From assembly GCF_049445995.1 (NCBI RefSeq), contig NZ_JBMSDZ010000010.1, positions 62,001 through 126,000 of the forward strand: DNA of 64,000 bases. The letters run 5' to 3'. How positions within the stretch are numbered: position 1 is the first letter of the stretch; each line of letters opens with the position of its first letter. Below are positions 18,574 through 27,227 of the stretch, piece after piece. The notes beneath the pieces were generated by a model. It had not been told where the DNA came from and ran no database searches. It worked only from the letters and a program-made list of their open reading frames with translations. A program made the position numbers and the translations under genes. This DNA comes from Dyella_A sp049445995 (GTDB lineage Bacteria > Pseudomonadota > Gammaproteobacteria > Xanthomonadales > Rhodanobacteraceae).

Positions 18574-18670
18574 GAAGATTGCGTTCCGTGAAGGAAATCC
18601 GGGCTGCGCGAGCGCTCTGCCGCCGGGGCGGCGGCAACGTGGTGACGATCGAATGCGGCGCCGCGCAACC

Positions 18671-20293
18671 TCAGGGCCGCGCCACCGAGAACTGCATCGG
18701 CTGCGGATGGCTGGCGTCGGCTTCGCGACACACCGAAAACACCAGGGCGAGCACCGCGCGGGTATCGCGCGGGTCGATCACACCATCGTCGAGCAACCTG
18801 GCGCTGGTGGCGAACACGTCCATCTGGCTCTCGAAGGTGCGCACGATCTGCTGCTCCAGCGCATCGAGCTTCTGCCGGTCCACCTCGCCACCCTTGCGGA
18901 GCATCGCCGCTGCGGTGACCATGCTCATGGTCTTGGCGGCCTGCTCGCCCCCCATCACCGCCGTCTTGGCGTTCGGCCATGAGAAGCAGAAACGCGGATG
19001 GAAGCCGCGCCCGCACATGCCATAGTTGCCAGCGCCGAAGGAGGCTCCGCAGTACAGCGTGACCTGCGGCACGGTGGCGTTGGTTACCGCCTGGATCATC
19101 TTGGCGCCGTGCTTGATGATGCCGCCCTGCTCGTAGTCGCGCCCAACCATGAAACCGGTGGTGTTGTTCAGGTACAACAGGGGGATGCGCGCCTGGCAGC
19201 AGGCCTGGATGAAATGCGTGGCCTTGGTGGCGCCGGCCGGGTCGATCGGCCCGTTGTTGGTGATGATGCCGATGGGCATGCCCTCGAGGGCGGCATGGCC
19301 GCAGACCGTGGCCGGACCGTAGTTGGCGCTGAACTCGAGAAAGGCGGAATCGTCGACGATCCGCGCGATGATTTCCTTCATGTCGACCGGACGCTTGTGG
19401 TCCATCGGCATGATACCCAGCAGTTCCTCGGCATCGTAGCGTGGCGCGCGCACGGCGCGCACCGGATCCTGCACACGGTGACGGTTCCAGTCCAGGCTGC
19501 TGATGATCTCGCGCACCAGCCGCAGGGCATCACGGTCATCCTCGGCCAGGTAATCGCCCAGGCCCGAGATGCTGGTGTGCATCTCCGCGCCGCCGAGTTC
19601 CTCTTCGGTAGCGACCTCACCCGTGGCGGCCTTGAGCAAGGGTGGCCCTGCCAGGAACGCGCGCGATCGCCCGCGCACCATGATGATGTAGTCCGACAAG
19701 CCGGTCTGGTAGGCGCCGCCGGCGGTAGAGGAGCCATGTGTCACCGTGATCACCGGCAACCCGGCGGCGGACAGCCTCGCCAGATTGCGGAACATGCTGC
19801 CGCCGTAGATGAACTGCTCGACCTGATACTTCAGCAGATTGGCGCCGGCACTCTCCACCAGCTGCACGAACGGCAGCTTGTTCTCCAGCGCCAGCTCCTG
19901 GATGCGCAGCTGCTTGTCCAGCCCCATCGCCTGCATCGCGCCGGCTTCGATGCCCGAATCCGAGGCACTGAGCATGACCCGCACGCCGCAGATGTAGCCG
20001 ATGCCCGCGATGATGCCGCCGCCGGGCACGCTCTTGTCCGGATCGCTGGTATCCATGCCGTAGCCGGCCAGGGTCGACAGCTCCAGGAATGGCGCGCCCG
20101 GATCGAGCACCAACGCGATGCGCTCGCGCGGCAGCAGCTGGCCGCGTTTCTCGAAGCGCGCGCGCGAGGCCGCCGAGGCGTCACGGGTGCGCGCCTCCAG
20201 CTTCCGTACCCGGCCCAGCAGCGCCAGCATGCCCTCGCGATTGGAACGATAGGGCTCCGCGCCCGTGGACATTCTCGATTCGATGACAGTCAT
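18671..20293 (-). CDS. Biotin-dependent acyl-CoA carboxylase, beta subunit (carboxyltransferase)
   Basis: The 540-residue carboxyltransferase moves CO2 from biotin to the acyl-CoA. Recognisable parts are GSSTAGGAYQTGLSDY (N-half acyl-CoA site), FLAGPPLLKAATGE, EELGGAEMHTSISG, ITNNGPIDPAGATKATHFI, LYLNNTTGFMVG and YCGASFGAGNYGMCGRGF. The family is the MCC/GCC beta type. The ATG at 20293 gives the usual N-terminus (MTVIESRMSTG); an upstream in-frame ATG at 20344, with GAGGG before it, would add 17 residues. The alpha subunit follows 97 bp downstream. Confidence 0.9.
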   Translation of the reverse strand: MTVIESRMSTGAEPYRSNREGMLALLGRVRKLEARTRDASAASRARFEKRGQLLPRERIALVLDPGAPFLELSTLAGYGMDTSDPDKSVPGGGIIAGIGYICGVRVMLSASDSGIEAGAMQAMGLDKQLRIQELALENKLPFVQLVESAGANLLKYQVEQFIYGGSMFRNLARLSAAGLPVITVTHGSSTAGGAYQTGLSDYIIMVRGRSRAFLAGPPLLKAATGEVATEEELGGAEMHTSISGLGDYLAEDDRDALRLVREIISSLDWNRHRVQDPVRAVRAPRYDAEELLGIMPMDHKRPVDMKEIIARIVDDSAFLEFSANYGPATVCGHAALEGMPIGIITNNGPIDPAGATKATHFIQACCQARIPLLYLNNTTGFMVGRDYEQGGIIKHGAKMIQAVTNATVPQVTLYCGASFGAGNYGMCGRGFHPRFCFSWPNAKTAVMGGEQAAKTMSMVTAAAMLRKGGEVDRQKLDALEQQIVRTFESQMDVFATSARLLDDGVIDPRDTRAVLALVFSVCREADASHPQPMQFSVARP

Positions 20294-20504
20294 ATGGCCA
20301 GCTTGGCAGATATCCCGTTCAAGGCGTCGGGGGCGCAACGGCATGTACCCTCACCACCCAGCATGAGTGCACTGTATCGGCGCCCCGCCATGGGTGTCTT
20401 GTGCCAAGTGGCTGTACCGACGGACGCGATGCCGCCTCGCCTGTTCATACAGGCGACGCACCCGGGATGCCTCGCACCAGAGGCCACGGATAACCGGCGA
20501 CGCG

Positions 20505-21173
20505 TTACCCGCCGGGCGCGGACAATGGCCCGCTACTGATGCCCTGTTCGGCCGCGGCATGACGCTGACGTTCCAGTGCCTTGACATAGCCAGGACGCTG
20601 CGCGAGCCGTTCCCAGTAGGCAGTCACCGCGGGGGGAAACCGCCCGGAAAGCCCGGTCATGTGGGCCAGCATCAGTGCATAACCGACCGAGATGTCGGCA
20701 ACGGTGAAACGACCGGCGCACAGGTAATCGCTGCCTGCGACCAGCCCATCGATGGCTCGTAGCCGGGCAAGGAACCATTGCCCGTAGTCTTCCACCACCT
20801 GGGGCAGACGGCGCTCCGGTGGTTCGAACCGGCCATAACGCAGCACCAGGGTTTGGGGAAAGGTCAGTGTCGCCTCGCCGAAATGCAGCCAATTGAGGTA
20901 TGGGCCGTAGGCCGGGTCGGATGCCGGCACGTCGAGATCGGTAGGACCATAGCGGCTGGCAAGGTACTGGCAAATCGCCGCCGATTCGGTCATCAGCATC
21001 TCGCCGTCGAAAAACGCGGGTATCGTGCCGAGCGGGTTGATCTGCAGGAAACTCTTGTCACGCACGCGCGGCGGAAACGGCAGCATCGTGAGTTCGCAAG
21101 TCAGGCCCATCTCCTCCATGGCCCACAGGGGGCGAAAGGAACGGGCATTCTCGCAGTGATACAGCTTGAGCAT
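20505..21173 (-). CDS. Glutathione S-transferase family protein
   Basis: The 222-residue protein has the N-terminal thioredoxin-like GST domain (MLKLYHCENARSFRPLWAME, cis-Pro and Glu-Ser in GTIPAFFDGEMLMTESAAIC) and an all-helical C-domain (YLCAGRFTVADISVGYAL). It could conjugate or isomerise a reactive intermediate or protect against aldehydes and peroxides. It lies 24 bp downstream of an alpha/beta hydrolase in the carboxylase cluster, so it is probably co-transcribed. The substrate cannot be told from sequence. Confidence 0.88.
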   Translation of the reverse strand: MLKLYHCENARSFRPLWAMEEMGLTCELTMLPFPPRVRDKSFLQINPLGTIPAFFDGEMLMTESAAICQYLASRYGPTDLDVPASDPAYGPYLNWLHFGEATLTFPQTLVLRYGRFEPPERRLPQVVEDYGQWFLARLRAIDGLVAGSDYLCAGRFTVADISVGYALMLAHMTGLSGRFPPAVTAYWERLAQRPGYVKALERQRHAAAEQGISSGPLSAPGG

Positions 21174-21197
21174 CGTATGGACTCCGTGATCTGGCTT

Positions 21198-22169
21198 CTA
21201 GGACGCTGAATGCGCATGGCGGTCATCATCACCGGAGGCATTGATGCCAAGCAGCTGGCGTGCCGCCTTCACCACGAGATCGGTGCGCTCCATGGGCACG
21301 AAGTGGGTGGTTCCCACTACCGACTCGATGCGCGCCTGCGGCAGCAGTCGATGGAGCAGGCGCCGCGATGACATCGGAAAGGTGGAGTTGCTTTCACCGC
21401 CCAGCGCGATGATCGGACAGCGTACCTTGCGCACCGCCGGCCAGGGATGGTGTTCGGTCGCCGCGAACGAGGTGCTCTCCCACTCCGGCGTGCAGACGAG
21501 ACGGACGCCGACGTCGTCTTCCATGAAGGCATGGGCGACATAGGCCTCCACCCATGCCGCCGGCCAGGTGGCGAAAGCACCGCGCCCCAGGTAGCGCTGC
21601 AAGGCCTCCTGACGCGTGGAAAACTGATTGCGCCGCCGCGCCGCACCCGCAGCATAGACGGTCCTGTGCGCCCGCCGAAGGTGCTTGGCCAGGGCCATTT
21701 TCAGACCTTCCCAGCGCCCTATCAGCACGGGTTCGACCAGCAGCAGACCATGCACCTTGTGCGGAAAGCGCGATGCCGCCATCAGGCTCACCGTGGCGCC
21801 CACGGAATGCCCGGCGAGCCACAGCGGTTCTTCGCTGGCTTGCAGCAGGTCGCACAGGTCGTCGTAATAGGTCGACCAGCCATGGAAACTGCCCAGCGGG
21901 GCGATGCTGCGGCCATGACCGCGCATGTCCCAGGCGCTGACGTTGGCGAACTGCGCCAGTTCGTCCAGCAGCGGGGTATAGGTGCGTGCATGAAAACCGG
22001 TGGCGTGCGCCCAGTGCAGCGCCGGGCGACCTGGAAGCTGCGGCCAGCGCCAAACCGCCAGGGTGACGTCGTCACGCGTGTGCAGTCGCTGCGGATCGCC
22101 GAGTGGTCCGCTGCTGGGGACAGCGGGTGGGACGGGCCGCGTGCCGGCGGGCAATAGGGGCTGAATCAT
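21198..22169 (-). CDS. Alpha/beta hydrolase
   Basis: The 323-residue protein has the alpha/beta-hydrolase fold: HATGFHARTY (oxyanion region), WDMRGHGRS, nucleophile elbow GHSVGA, and the catalytic His in TTHFVPMERTD near the C-terminus. It could be a (thio)esterase or lipase-like enzyme that frees or traps an acid intermediate. It is the first gene of the minus-strand carboxylase cluster and shares a divergent control region, with two operator candidates, with the ligase at 22428. The substrate is unknown. Confidence 0.85.
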   Translation of the reverse strand: MIQPLLPAGTRPVPPAVPSSGPLGDPQRLHTRDDVTLAVWRWPQLPGRPALHWAHATGFHARTYTPLLDELAQFANVSAWDMRGHGRSIAPLGSFHGWSTYYDDLCDLLQASEEPLWLAGHSVGATVSLMAASRFPHKVHGLLLVEPVLIGRWEGLKMALAKHLRRAHRTVYAAGAARRRNQFSTRQEALQRYLGRGAFATWPAAWVEAYVAHAFMEDDVGVRLVCTPEWESTSFAATEHHPWPAVRKVRCPIIALGGESNSTFPMSSRRLLHRLLPQARIESVVGTTHFVPMERTDLVVKAARQLLGINASGDDDRHAHSAS

Positions 22170-22279
22170 CAGGCGATGCGGCTTCCATCAGGGTGGGGCG
22201 GCCTTGTGCCGAGGGGGCCATGGCCTCGGCGGGATTGACCCGAAGCGTACATTTTCTTCCAATCGACGCCCTGCATCCT

Positions 22280-22295
22280 TCGTCCGAAGCGACGA
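22280..22295. promoter_or_regulatory. Palindromic operator candidate TCGTC-N6-GACGA (site 3)
   Basis: TTCGTC-CGAAGC-GACGAT lies in the divergent region between the hydrolase and the acyl-CoA ligase. It is exactly 50 bp from an almost identical site 4, about five helical turns apart, which would place both on the same face of the DNA. Confidence 0.6.
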
Positions 22296-22329
22296 TTTCG
22301 CGCCAATGAGCTCTGGCACGCACGCCGAT

Positions 22330-22345
22330 TCGTCCGAAGCGACGA
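22330..22345. promoter_or_regulatory. Palindromic operator candidate TCGTC-N6-GACGA (site 4)
   Basis: TTCGTC-CGAAGC-GACGAA has perfect 6-bp arms. It is the second copy in the divergent hydrolase/ligase control region and shares a 17-base identical stretch with site 3. Confidence 0.6.
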
Positions 22346-22427
22346 AGGCAAGTCGACCTTGCCGCTGCAAAATGTCGCCCATGGCCACGCCCCGGACATG
22401 TGGTATCGCAAGGAGTCTGCCGCATCT

Positions 22428-24047
22428 ATGATCCTGCATTCGCCGTCGATGATTGAGCGCTATACCCGGCAGGGCTACTGGGGCAATCGCACGCTGCTGG
22501 ATCGCTTCGCCGCCTCATGCGCCGCGCACCCACAGCGGCCGGCGGTGGTCGATCCGCTCGACCGTGACCAGCTGCTCGGAACGCCCCCGCGCAGCCTGCA
22601 CTACGCCGAACTGCAGGCCGCCGTCGACGCAGTCGCCGGCGCACTGCAGCGCCGCGGTCTGCGCCAGGACGATATCGTCATCGCGCAGCTTCCCAATGTG
22701 TGGGAGCTGGCGATGCTCTACCTGGCGGTGGCCAAGGCCGGAGGCATCCTGTCGCCTCTGCCGATGCAGTGGCGCAGCCACGATGTCGGTTATGTCGCCG
22801 GACTGGCCGAGGCGCGTTTCTACATCGGCACGGAAGGGTTCAAGGGTTTCGACTACCTGGGCATGGCCCACGAGCTGGGCATCGAGCAGGTGATCTCGCT
22901 GCACGAGCTGGACGCGATGGCGCAAACGCCCGGCGCCGCGCCGGTCGATGTGCGGGTCGATGCCAACGACGTCTTCACCCTCTGCTGGACCTCGGGGACC
23001 GAGGCCGAGCCCAAGGGCTGCCCGATGACCCACAACGTCTGGCAGTTCATGGGCTCCCGGCTGGTGCATCTGTGCGGCCTGCAGGATGGCTGTCGCCAGC
23101 TTTGCGTGGCGCCGCTGGTCAACATGACCGGGGTCGGCGTCAACTTCATTCCCTGGCTGCTGACCGCCGGCACCCTGGTGCTGCACCATCCACTGAATGC
23201 CGAAGTCCTGCTGCGCCAGCTGACCGGGGAGAGTATCGCCTTCACCATCCTCGTGCCGGCGATACTCAACACCATCGTCAAGCTGCCCAACGTGGATCAG
23301 CTGGACTTGTCCAGCGTGCGCACCATCACCACCGGCTCGGCGCCACCGTCGGCCTGGAGCCTGCAGGAGTTCAAGCGACGCTGGGACATCGAGATCGTCA
23401 ATATCTGGGGCCAGAACGAAGGCAGCCATCTGGTCGCCGGTCCCGATGACGTCCCCGAGCTGGAAAAACGCGTCGATCACTTTCCCTTCTGGGGCTTGCC
23501 CGGTCGCCACTGGCCTTCGGGCATGGAGGATGGCCTGAGCCTGAAGCTGCTCGATGACACTGACAACGAGCTGCGCGCGCCAGGAGCCATCGGCGAGCTG
23601 TGCTTCCGCGCGCCCAGCCTGTTTCCCGGCTATTTCAAGCGGCCCGACATCACTGCACGTTCGTTCACGCAGGACGGATACTTCCGCACGGGCGACCTGT
23701 TCATATTGCACGATGCCAGCTCGCTGGGTTTCTACGACCGCAAGAAGGACATGGTGATCCGTGGCGGTTTCAATATCTCCAGCGCCGAGGTCGAAAACGC
23801 GGTCCAGGGGCATCCGAAGGTCGCCGATGCCGCCGTCATACCGGTGCCCGACGAGATCATGGGCGAGCGCGTGTGCGTTTGCGTGGTGCTGCGCGACGCC
23901 AGCGTCACGCTCACCCTGGAGGAACTGGTCGACTGGCTCAAGCAGGACGGCATGAGCCTGTACAAGCTGCCGGAACGGCTGCGGATCGTGAGCGAAATCC
24001 CGCGCAATCCAGTCGGCAAGATCCTCAAGACGAAGCTGCGGGCATAG
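22428..24047 (+). CDS. Acyl-CoA synthetase (AMP-dependent ligase family)
   Basis: The 539-residue adenylating enzyme activates a carboxylic acid to its CoA thioester. The P-loop reads CWTSGTEAEPKGCPMTH, with WGQNEGSHL (A5) and DGYFRTGDLFILHD (A7-like). The C-terminal hinge and Lys region are YDRKKDMVIRGGFNISSAEVE and NPVGKILKTKLR. It is closer to cyclohexanecarboxylate/dihydroxybenzoate-type ligases than to FadD by appearance (inference). AAGGAG at 22410-22415 lies 12 nt before the chosen ATG; an ATG at 22449 is an alternative. It is transcribed away from the carboxylase cluster under the same operator candidates. Confidence 0.88.
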   Translation: MILHSPSMIERYTRQGYWGNRTLLDRFAASCAAHPQRPAVVDPLDRDQLLGTPPRSLHYAELQAAVDAVAGALQRRGLRQDDIVIAQLPNVWELAMLYLAVAKAGGILSPLPMQWRSHDVGYVAGLAEARFYIGTEGFKGFDYLGMAHELGIEQVISLHELDAMAQTPGAAPVDVRVDANDVFTLCWTSGTEAEPKGCPMTHNVWQFMGSRLVHLCGLQDGCRQLCVAPLVNMTGVGVNFIPWLLTAGTLVLHHPLNAEVLLRQLTGESIAFTILVPAILNTIVKLPNVDQLDLSSVRTITTGSAPPSAWSLQEFKRRWDIEIVNIWGQNEGSHLVAGPDDVPELEKRVDHFPFWGLPGRHWPSGMEDGLSLKLLDDTDNELRAPGAIGELCFRAPSLFPGYFKRPDITARSFTQDGYFRTGDLFILHDASSLGFYDRKKDMVIRGGFNISSAEVENAVQGHPKVADAAVIPVPDEIMGERVCVCVVLRDASVTLTLEELVDWLKQDGMSLYKLPERLRIVSEIPRNPVGKILKTKLRA

Positions 24048-24071
24048 CCACACGGGACATAGCCGCACGAC

Positions 24072-24088
24072 TGCCACACACCGTGGCA
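24072..24088. terminator. Hairpin between convergent genes (weak terminator candidate)
   Basis: TGCCAC-ACACC-GTGGCA lies in the 71-bp gap between the convergent ligase and AtuA-like genes. There is no T-run, so factor-independent termination is uncertain. Confidence 0.35.
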
Positions 24089-24118
24089 TGCCGGTGCGTG
24101 CCGCCTCGCCGAACGCCC

Positions 24119-25942
24119 CTATTCCGGCACCACGCCCCACCGGCGTGCTTCCTCCGGCGGCACCGCGATGGGCATGTCCAGCAGCATCTGCCCGTAGGTC
24201 TTGCCTTGCGGGTCCAGATGCAGCGACACCACGCCGCCGCCGTCCAGCGTGGCATGCAGCAGGAAGTTCATCGCATGGATGCCAGGCAAATCGAAACGCT
24301 CGACGATCCCTTGCGTGAGGTGGGCGAAGTACCGTTTCACCACATCGGCGGTCAACGCGGCGCGCAGCACCGGTAGATATTCCGCGCGGCGGGCGATCAC
24401 CCCGATATTGGCCTGGTCGCCCTTGTCGCCACTGCGGGCCACCGCCAGCCGCCACAGCGGCACCTGCATGGCATCGGCTGAGGCAGGTGTGGCCAGCGCC
24501 GGCTGGCCGGAACGATCCGCCACGCTGCCCGGCACGCCGCCGCGCCCCTTGGTGACAATATGCGTGGCGGCGACAGGCTGTCCATCCACGCGCACGTCCA
24601 CCGTGACCTGATCTTTGTCCAGCAGGAACGAATACAGGCGCACCAGCGGGGTCGGCCGGGGGCGGCCGGGGGACAGCGCGGTCAGCCCGGGCGACATCGA
24701 CAACGCCGAACCGACGAATTCCTTGGAAAACAGCTCCACGCCTTCGCGACGCGCGTGGTGCACCCCCAGGCGCAGCACCACCTCGCGATTCTGCAAGGCG
24801 CGCGGCGCGGCATGCGGACCGTAAAGCGATTCGCTGCCGACGACCTGCAGGGCGGTTTTGCGGTAATCGCCCAGGTGCAGCTGTTCGAGCATGCCTCGCG
24901 TCTTGCCCAGGATCGCCTCGCCCTGCCGCTGCGCACGCTGCACCGCCTGCCGCCCGGCGACCACGAAGGTGCCGATGCATCCGTAGCCATCGGCGTAGGT
25001 CGCGCTGACCTTGTAGCTCGCCGAGGGTTCGCGTCCGCGCGCGCCCGTCACGCGCACCCGATCCGCGCCGACCGCCTGCATGGCGACGTGGCTGAAATCG
25101 CAGCTCACATCCGGCAGCAGATAGGCCGCCGGGTCGCCGATCTCGTACACCATCTGCTCGCCGACGCTGAGCGGGGAGACGAGGCCGCCGGTACCGGCCG
25201 GTTTGGTCATCACGAAGCTGCCATCGGCACGGACCTCGGCAATCGGATAACCGGTGTTCTCCCACCCTGTTTCGGTGGCCTCCCAGTCGGTGAAATTGCC
25301 GCCGGTGGCCTGCGCACCGCACTCGAGCAGATGGCCCACGAGCCCCGCGGCGGCCAGCCGGTCGTAGTCGTCGGGTTTCCATCCGAACTCGTGGATCAGC
25401 GGACCGGCGGCCAGCGCACTGTCCACGCAGCGCCCGGTGACCACGATGTCGGCGCCCGCCTCCAGCGCGGCGGCAATCGGGAATGCACCGAGATAGGCGT
25501 TGGCGCTCATCAGCCGTTCGGGCAGGGGCTCGCCGGTGGTCATCTCGCGGATGTCGCGCCGGCGCAACTCATCGGTGCACGGCAGCAGGTTGTCGCCCTC
25601 CACCGTACCGATCTTCAAGGGAACGCCGGCCTCCCGCGCCAGCTGCTCCAGCGCCCGGCGGCAGGCACCAAGGTTGACACCGCCGGCATTGGCGATGACC
25701 TTGATGCGTCGCCGCGAGATTTCGCCGAGCAGTGGCTTCATCACGCGCGAAATGAAGTCGGTGGCGTATCCCTGCTCGGGGTCGGCGGCTTGCGCCTTGG
25801 CCAGGATCGACATGGTGATCTCGGCAAGATAATCGAGTATCAGGTAATCGACATGGCCCGACTGCACCAGCTGGAATGGCGCCGCCGCCGAATCGCCCCA
25901 GTAGCCCGAGGCGCCGCCGATTCTCACTACCTTGTCCGTCAT
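24119..25942 (-). CDS. atuA: AtuA-like acyclic terpene utilisation protein (DUF1446 family)
   Basis: The 607-residue protein starts MTDKVVRIGGASGYWGDS and contains IANAGGVNLGACRRAL, VVTGRCVDSALAAGPLIHEFGW, LLECGAQATGGNFTDWE and a C-terminal part with VARSGDKGDQANIGVIAR. These are features of the AtuA family, found with geranyl-CoA carboxylase in citronellol/geraniol degradation clusters. The biochemical role of AtuA is not well defined. The ATG at 25942 is preferred because the longer upstream frame overlaps the previous gene. It follows an AtuD-like acyl-CoA dehydrogenase in the same operon, and its presence is the main hint that this island handles isoprenoid or beta-methyl-branched acids. 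Confidence 0.82.
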   Translation of the reverse strand: MTDKVVRIGGASGYWGDSAAAPFQLVQSGHVDYLILDYLAEITMSILAKAQAADPEQGYATDFISRVMKPLLGEISRRRIKVIANAGGVNLGACRRALEQLAREAGVPLKIGTVEGDNLLPCTDELRRRDIREMTTGEPLPERLMSANAYLGAFPIAAALEAGADIVVTGRCVDSALAAGPLIHEFGWKPDDYDRLAAAGLVGHLLECGAQATGGNFTDWEATETGWENTGYPIAEVRADGSFVMTKPAGTGGLVSPLSVGEQMVYEIGDPAAYLLPDVSCDFSHVAMQAVGADRVRVTGARGREPSASYKVSATYADGYGCIGTFVVAGRQAVQRAQRQGEAILGKTRGMLEQLHLGDYRKTALQVVGSESLYGPHAAPRALQNREVVLRLGVHHARREGVELFSKEFVGSALSMSPGLTALSPGRPRPTPLVRLYSFLLDKDQVTVDVRVDGQPVAATHIVTKGRGGVPGSVADRSGQPALATPASADAMQVPLWRLAVARSGDKGDQANIGVIARRAEYLPVLRAALTADVVKRYFAHLTQGIVERFDLPGIHAMNFLLHATLDGGGVVSLHLDPQGKTYGQMLLDMPIAVPPEEARRWGVVPE

Positions 25943-25991
25943 GGAGCCGTCACCTTTTGGGATGTTTTTCTTTGCGCAAGCCGGGGAAACG

Positions 25992-27140
25992 TCAGAGGCC
26001 GAGCTGGCGCGCGGCCAGGTCGCGCATGATTTCCTCGGCGCCGCCGCCGATGGCATTGACACGCACCTCGCGGTAGATGCGTTCGGATTTGCTGCCGCGG
26101 ATGTAACCGGCCCCGCCCAGCGTCTGCACCGCCTCGCGAGCGCAGAACTCCATCGTCAGCGTGGCCTGGTTCTTCAGCAGGCAGGTATCGGCCACCGGGT
26201 TGTCGCCGTGCTCGACGCGCCAGGCGAGGTTTTCGAGATAGGCTTGGGTGGCGTGGATGCGCATGGCCATGTCGGCCAGCTTGTGGCGTACCACCTGGTG
26301 CTCGATCAGCGGCCGGCCGAAGGTCCTGCGTTCGCGCGCATATGCCGCCACCTCATCGAAGCACGCCTGCGAAAAACCATTGCAGCCGGCGGCCAGGAAC
26401 AGCCGCTCGTGGTTGAAGTTCTGCATGATCAATTGCGAGCCGCCATTTTCCTTGCCCAGCAGGTTTTCCACCGGCACGCGGCATTCGTCAAAGTACAGCG
26501 TAGCCGTGTCCGAACACCACCAGCCCATCTTCCGATCCAGCGCGGTTCGCGTGAACCCCGGACGATCGCGTTCGATCAGCAACAACGAAATGCCTTTGTG
26601 GCCACGCTCGCCGGTGCGCACCGCGACGGTGTAGTAATCGGCGCGCATGCCGGAAGTGATGAATGTCTTGGAGCCGTTGACGATGTAATGGTCGCCCTCG
26701 CGCCGGGCGGTGGTGCGCAACGCCGCCACGTCGGAGCCGCCGCCGGGTTCTGTGATCGCCAGCGCGCTGATCTTTTCGCCGGCAAGGATCCCCGGCAAGA
26801 CGCGTGCCTTCAGTTCCGGGCTGCCGTTGCGCGCGATCGGCGGGGTGCCGATGGTGTGGCTGAGCAGGCTGGCCGGCAGCCCGCCAACGCCAGGGCGAGC
26901 CAGTTCCTGCGCGCCGATGATCAGGTAGAACAGATCGGCCTCGATGCCGCCGTAGGCTTCCGGATAACCCATCGGAATCAGGCCGATCTCGGCCGCCTTC
27001 CGGTACAGTTCGCGGGGAAAGCTTCCCGCCTCGTCCCAGTCGGCCGCGAAAGGCTCGACCTCGCTGGCCACCCAGCGCCGCAGGCTGTCGCGGTAGGCCT
27101 CGTGTTCGGCAGTGTAATAGGGGCTGCGTACAGTGCTCAT
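25992..27140 (-). CDS. Acyl-CoA dehydrogenase
   Basis: The 382-residue FAD enzyme introduces the 2,3 double bond in an acyl-CoA. It has ALAITEPGGGSDVAALRTTA, the FITSGMRADYY flavin-contact strand, RRTFGRPLIEHQ, and the C-terminal QTLGGAGYIRGSKSERIYRE followed by AIGGGAEEIMRDLAARQLGL. The GGGAEEIM ending is also seen in AtuD-type citronellyl-CoA dehydrogenases and other branched-substrate members. GGAG lies about 9 nt before the ATG at 27140. Its product would suit either the carboxylase or a hydratase. Confidence 0.9.
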   Translation of the reverse strand: MSTVRSPYYTAEHEAYRDSLRRWVASEVEPFAADWDEAGSFPRELYRKAAEIGLIPMGYPEAYGGIEADLFYLIIGAQELARPGVGGLPASLLSHTIGTPPIARNGSPELKARVLPGILAGEKISALAITEPGGGSDVAALRTTARREGDHYIVNGSKTFITSGMRADYYTVAVRTGERGHKGISLLLIERDRPGFTRTALDRKMGWWCSDTATLYFDECRVPVENLLGKENGGSQLIMQNFNHERLFLAAGCNGFSQACFDEVAAYARERRTFGRPLIEHQVVRHKLADMAMRIHATQAYLENLAWRVEHGDNPVADTCLLKNQATLTMEFCAREAVQTLGGAGYIRGSKSERIYREVRVNAIGGGAEEIMRDLAARQLGL

Positions 27141-27227
27141 GATCCATGCTCCAGAAATAAGGCCGACGGGAATGATGAGAGGCATTGGCCGCAGGCGCCC
27201 GCTTCGGCGCGCCCGGCAGCTCCACCG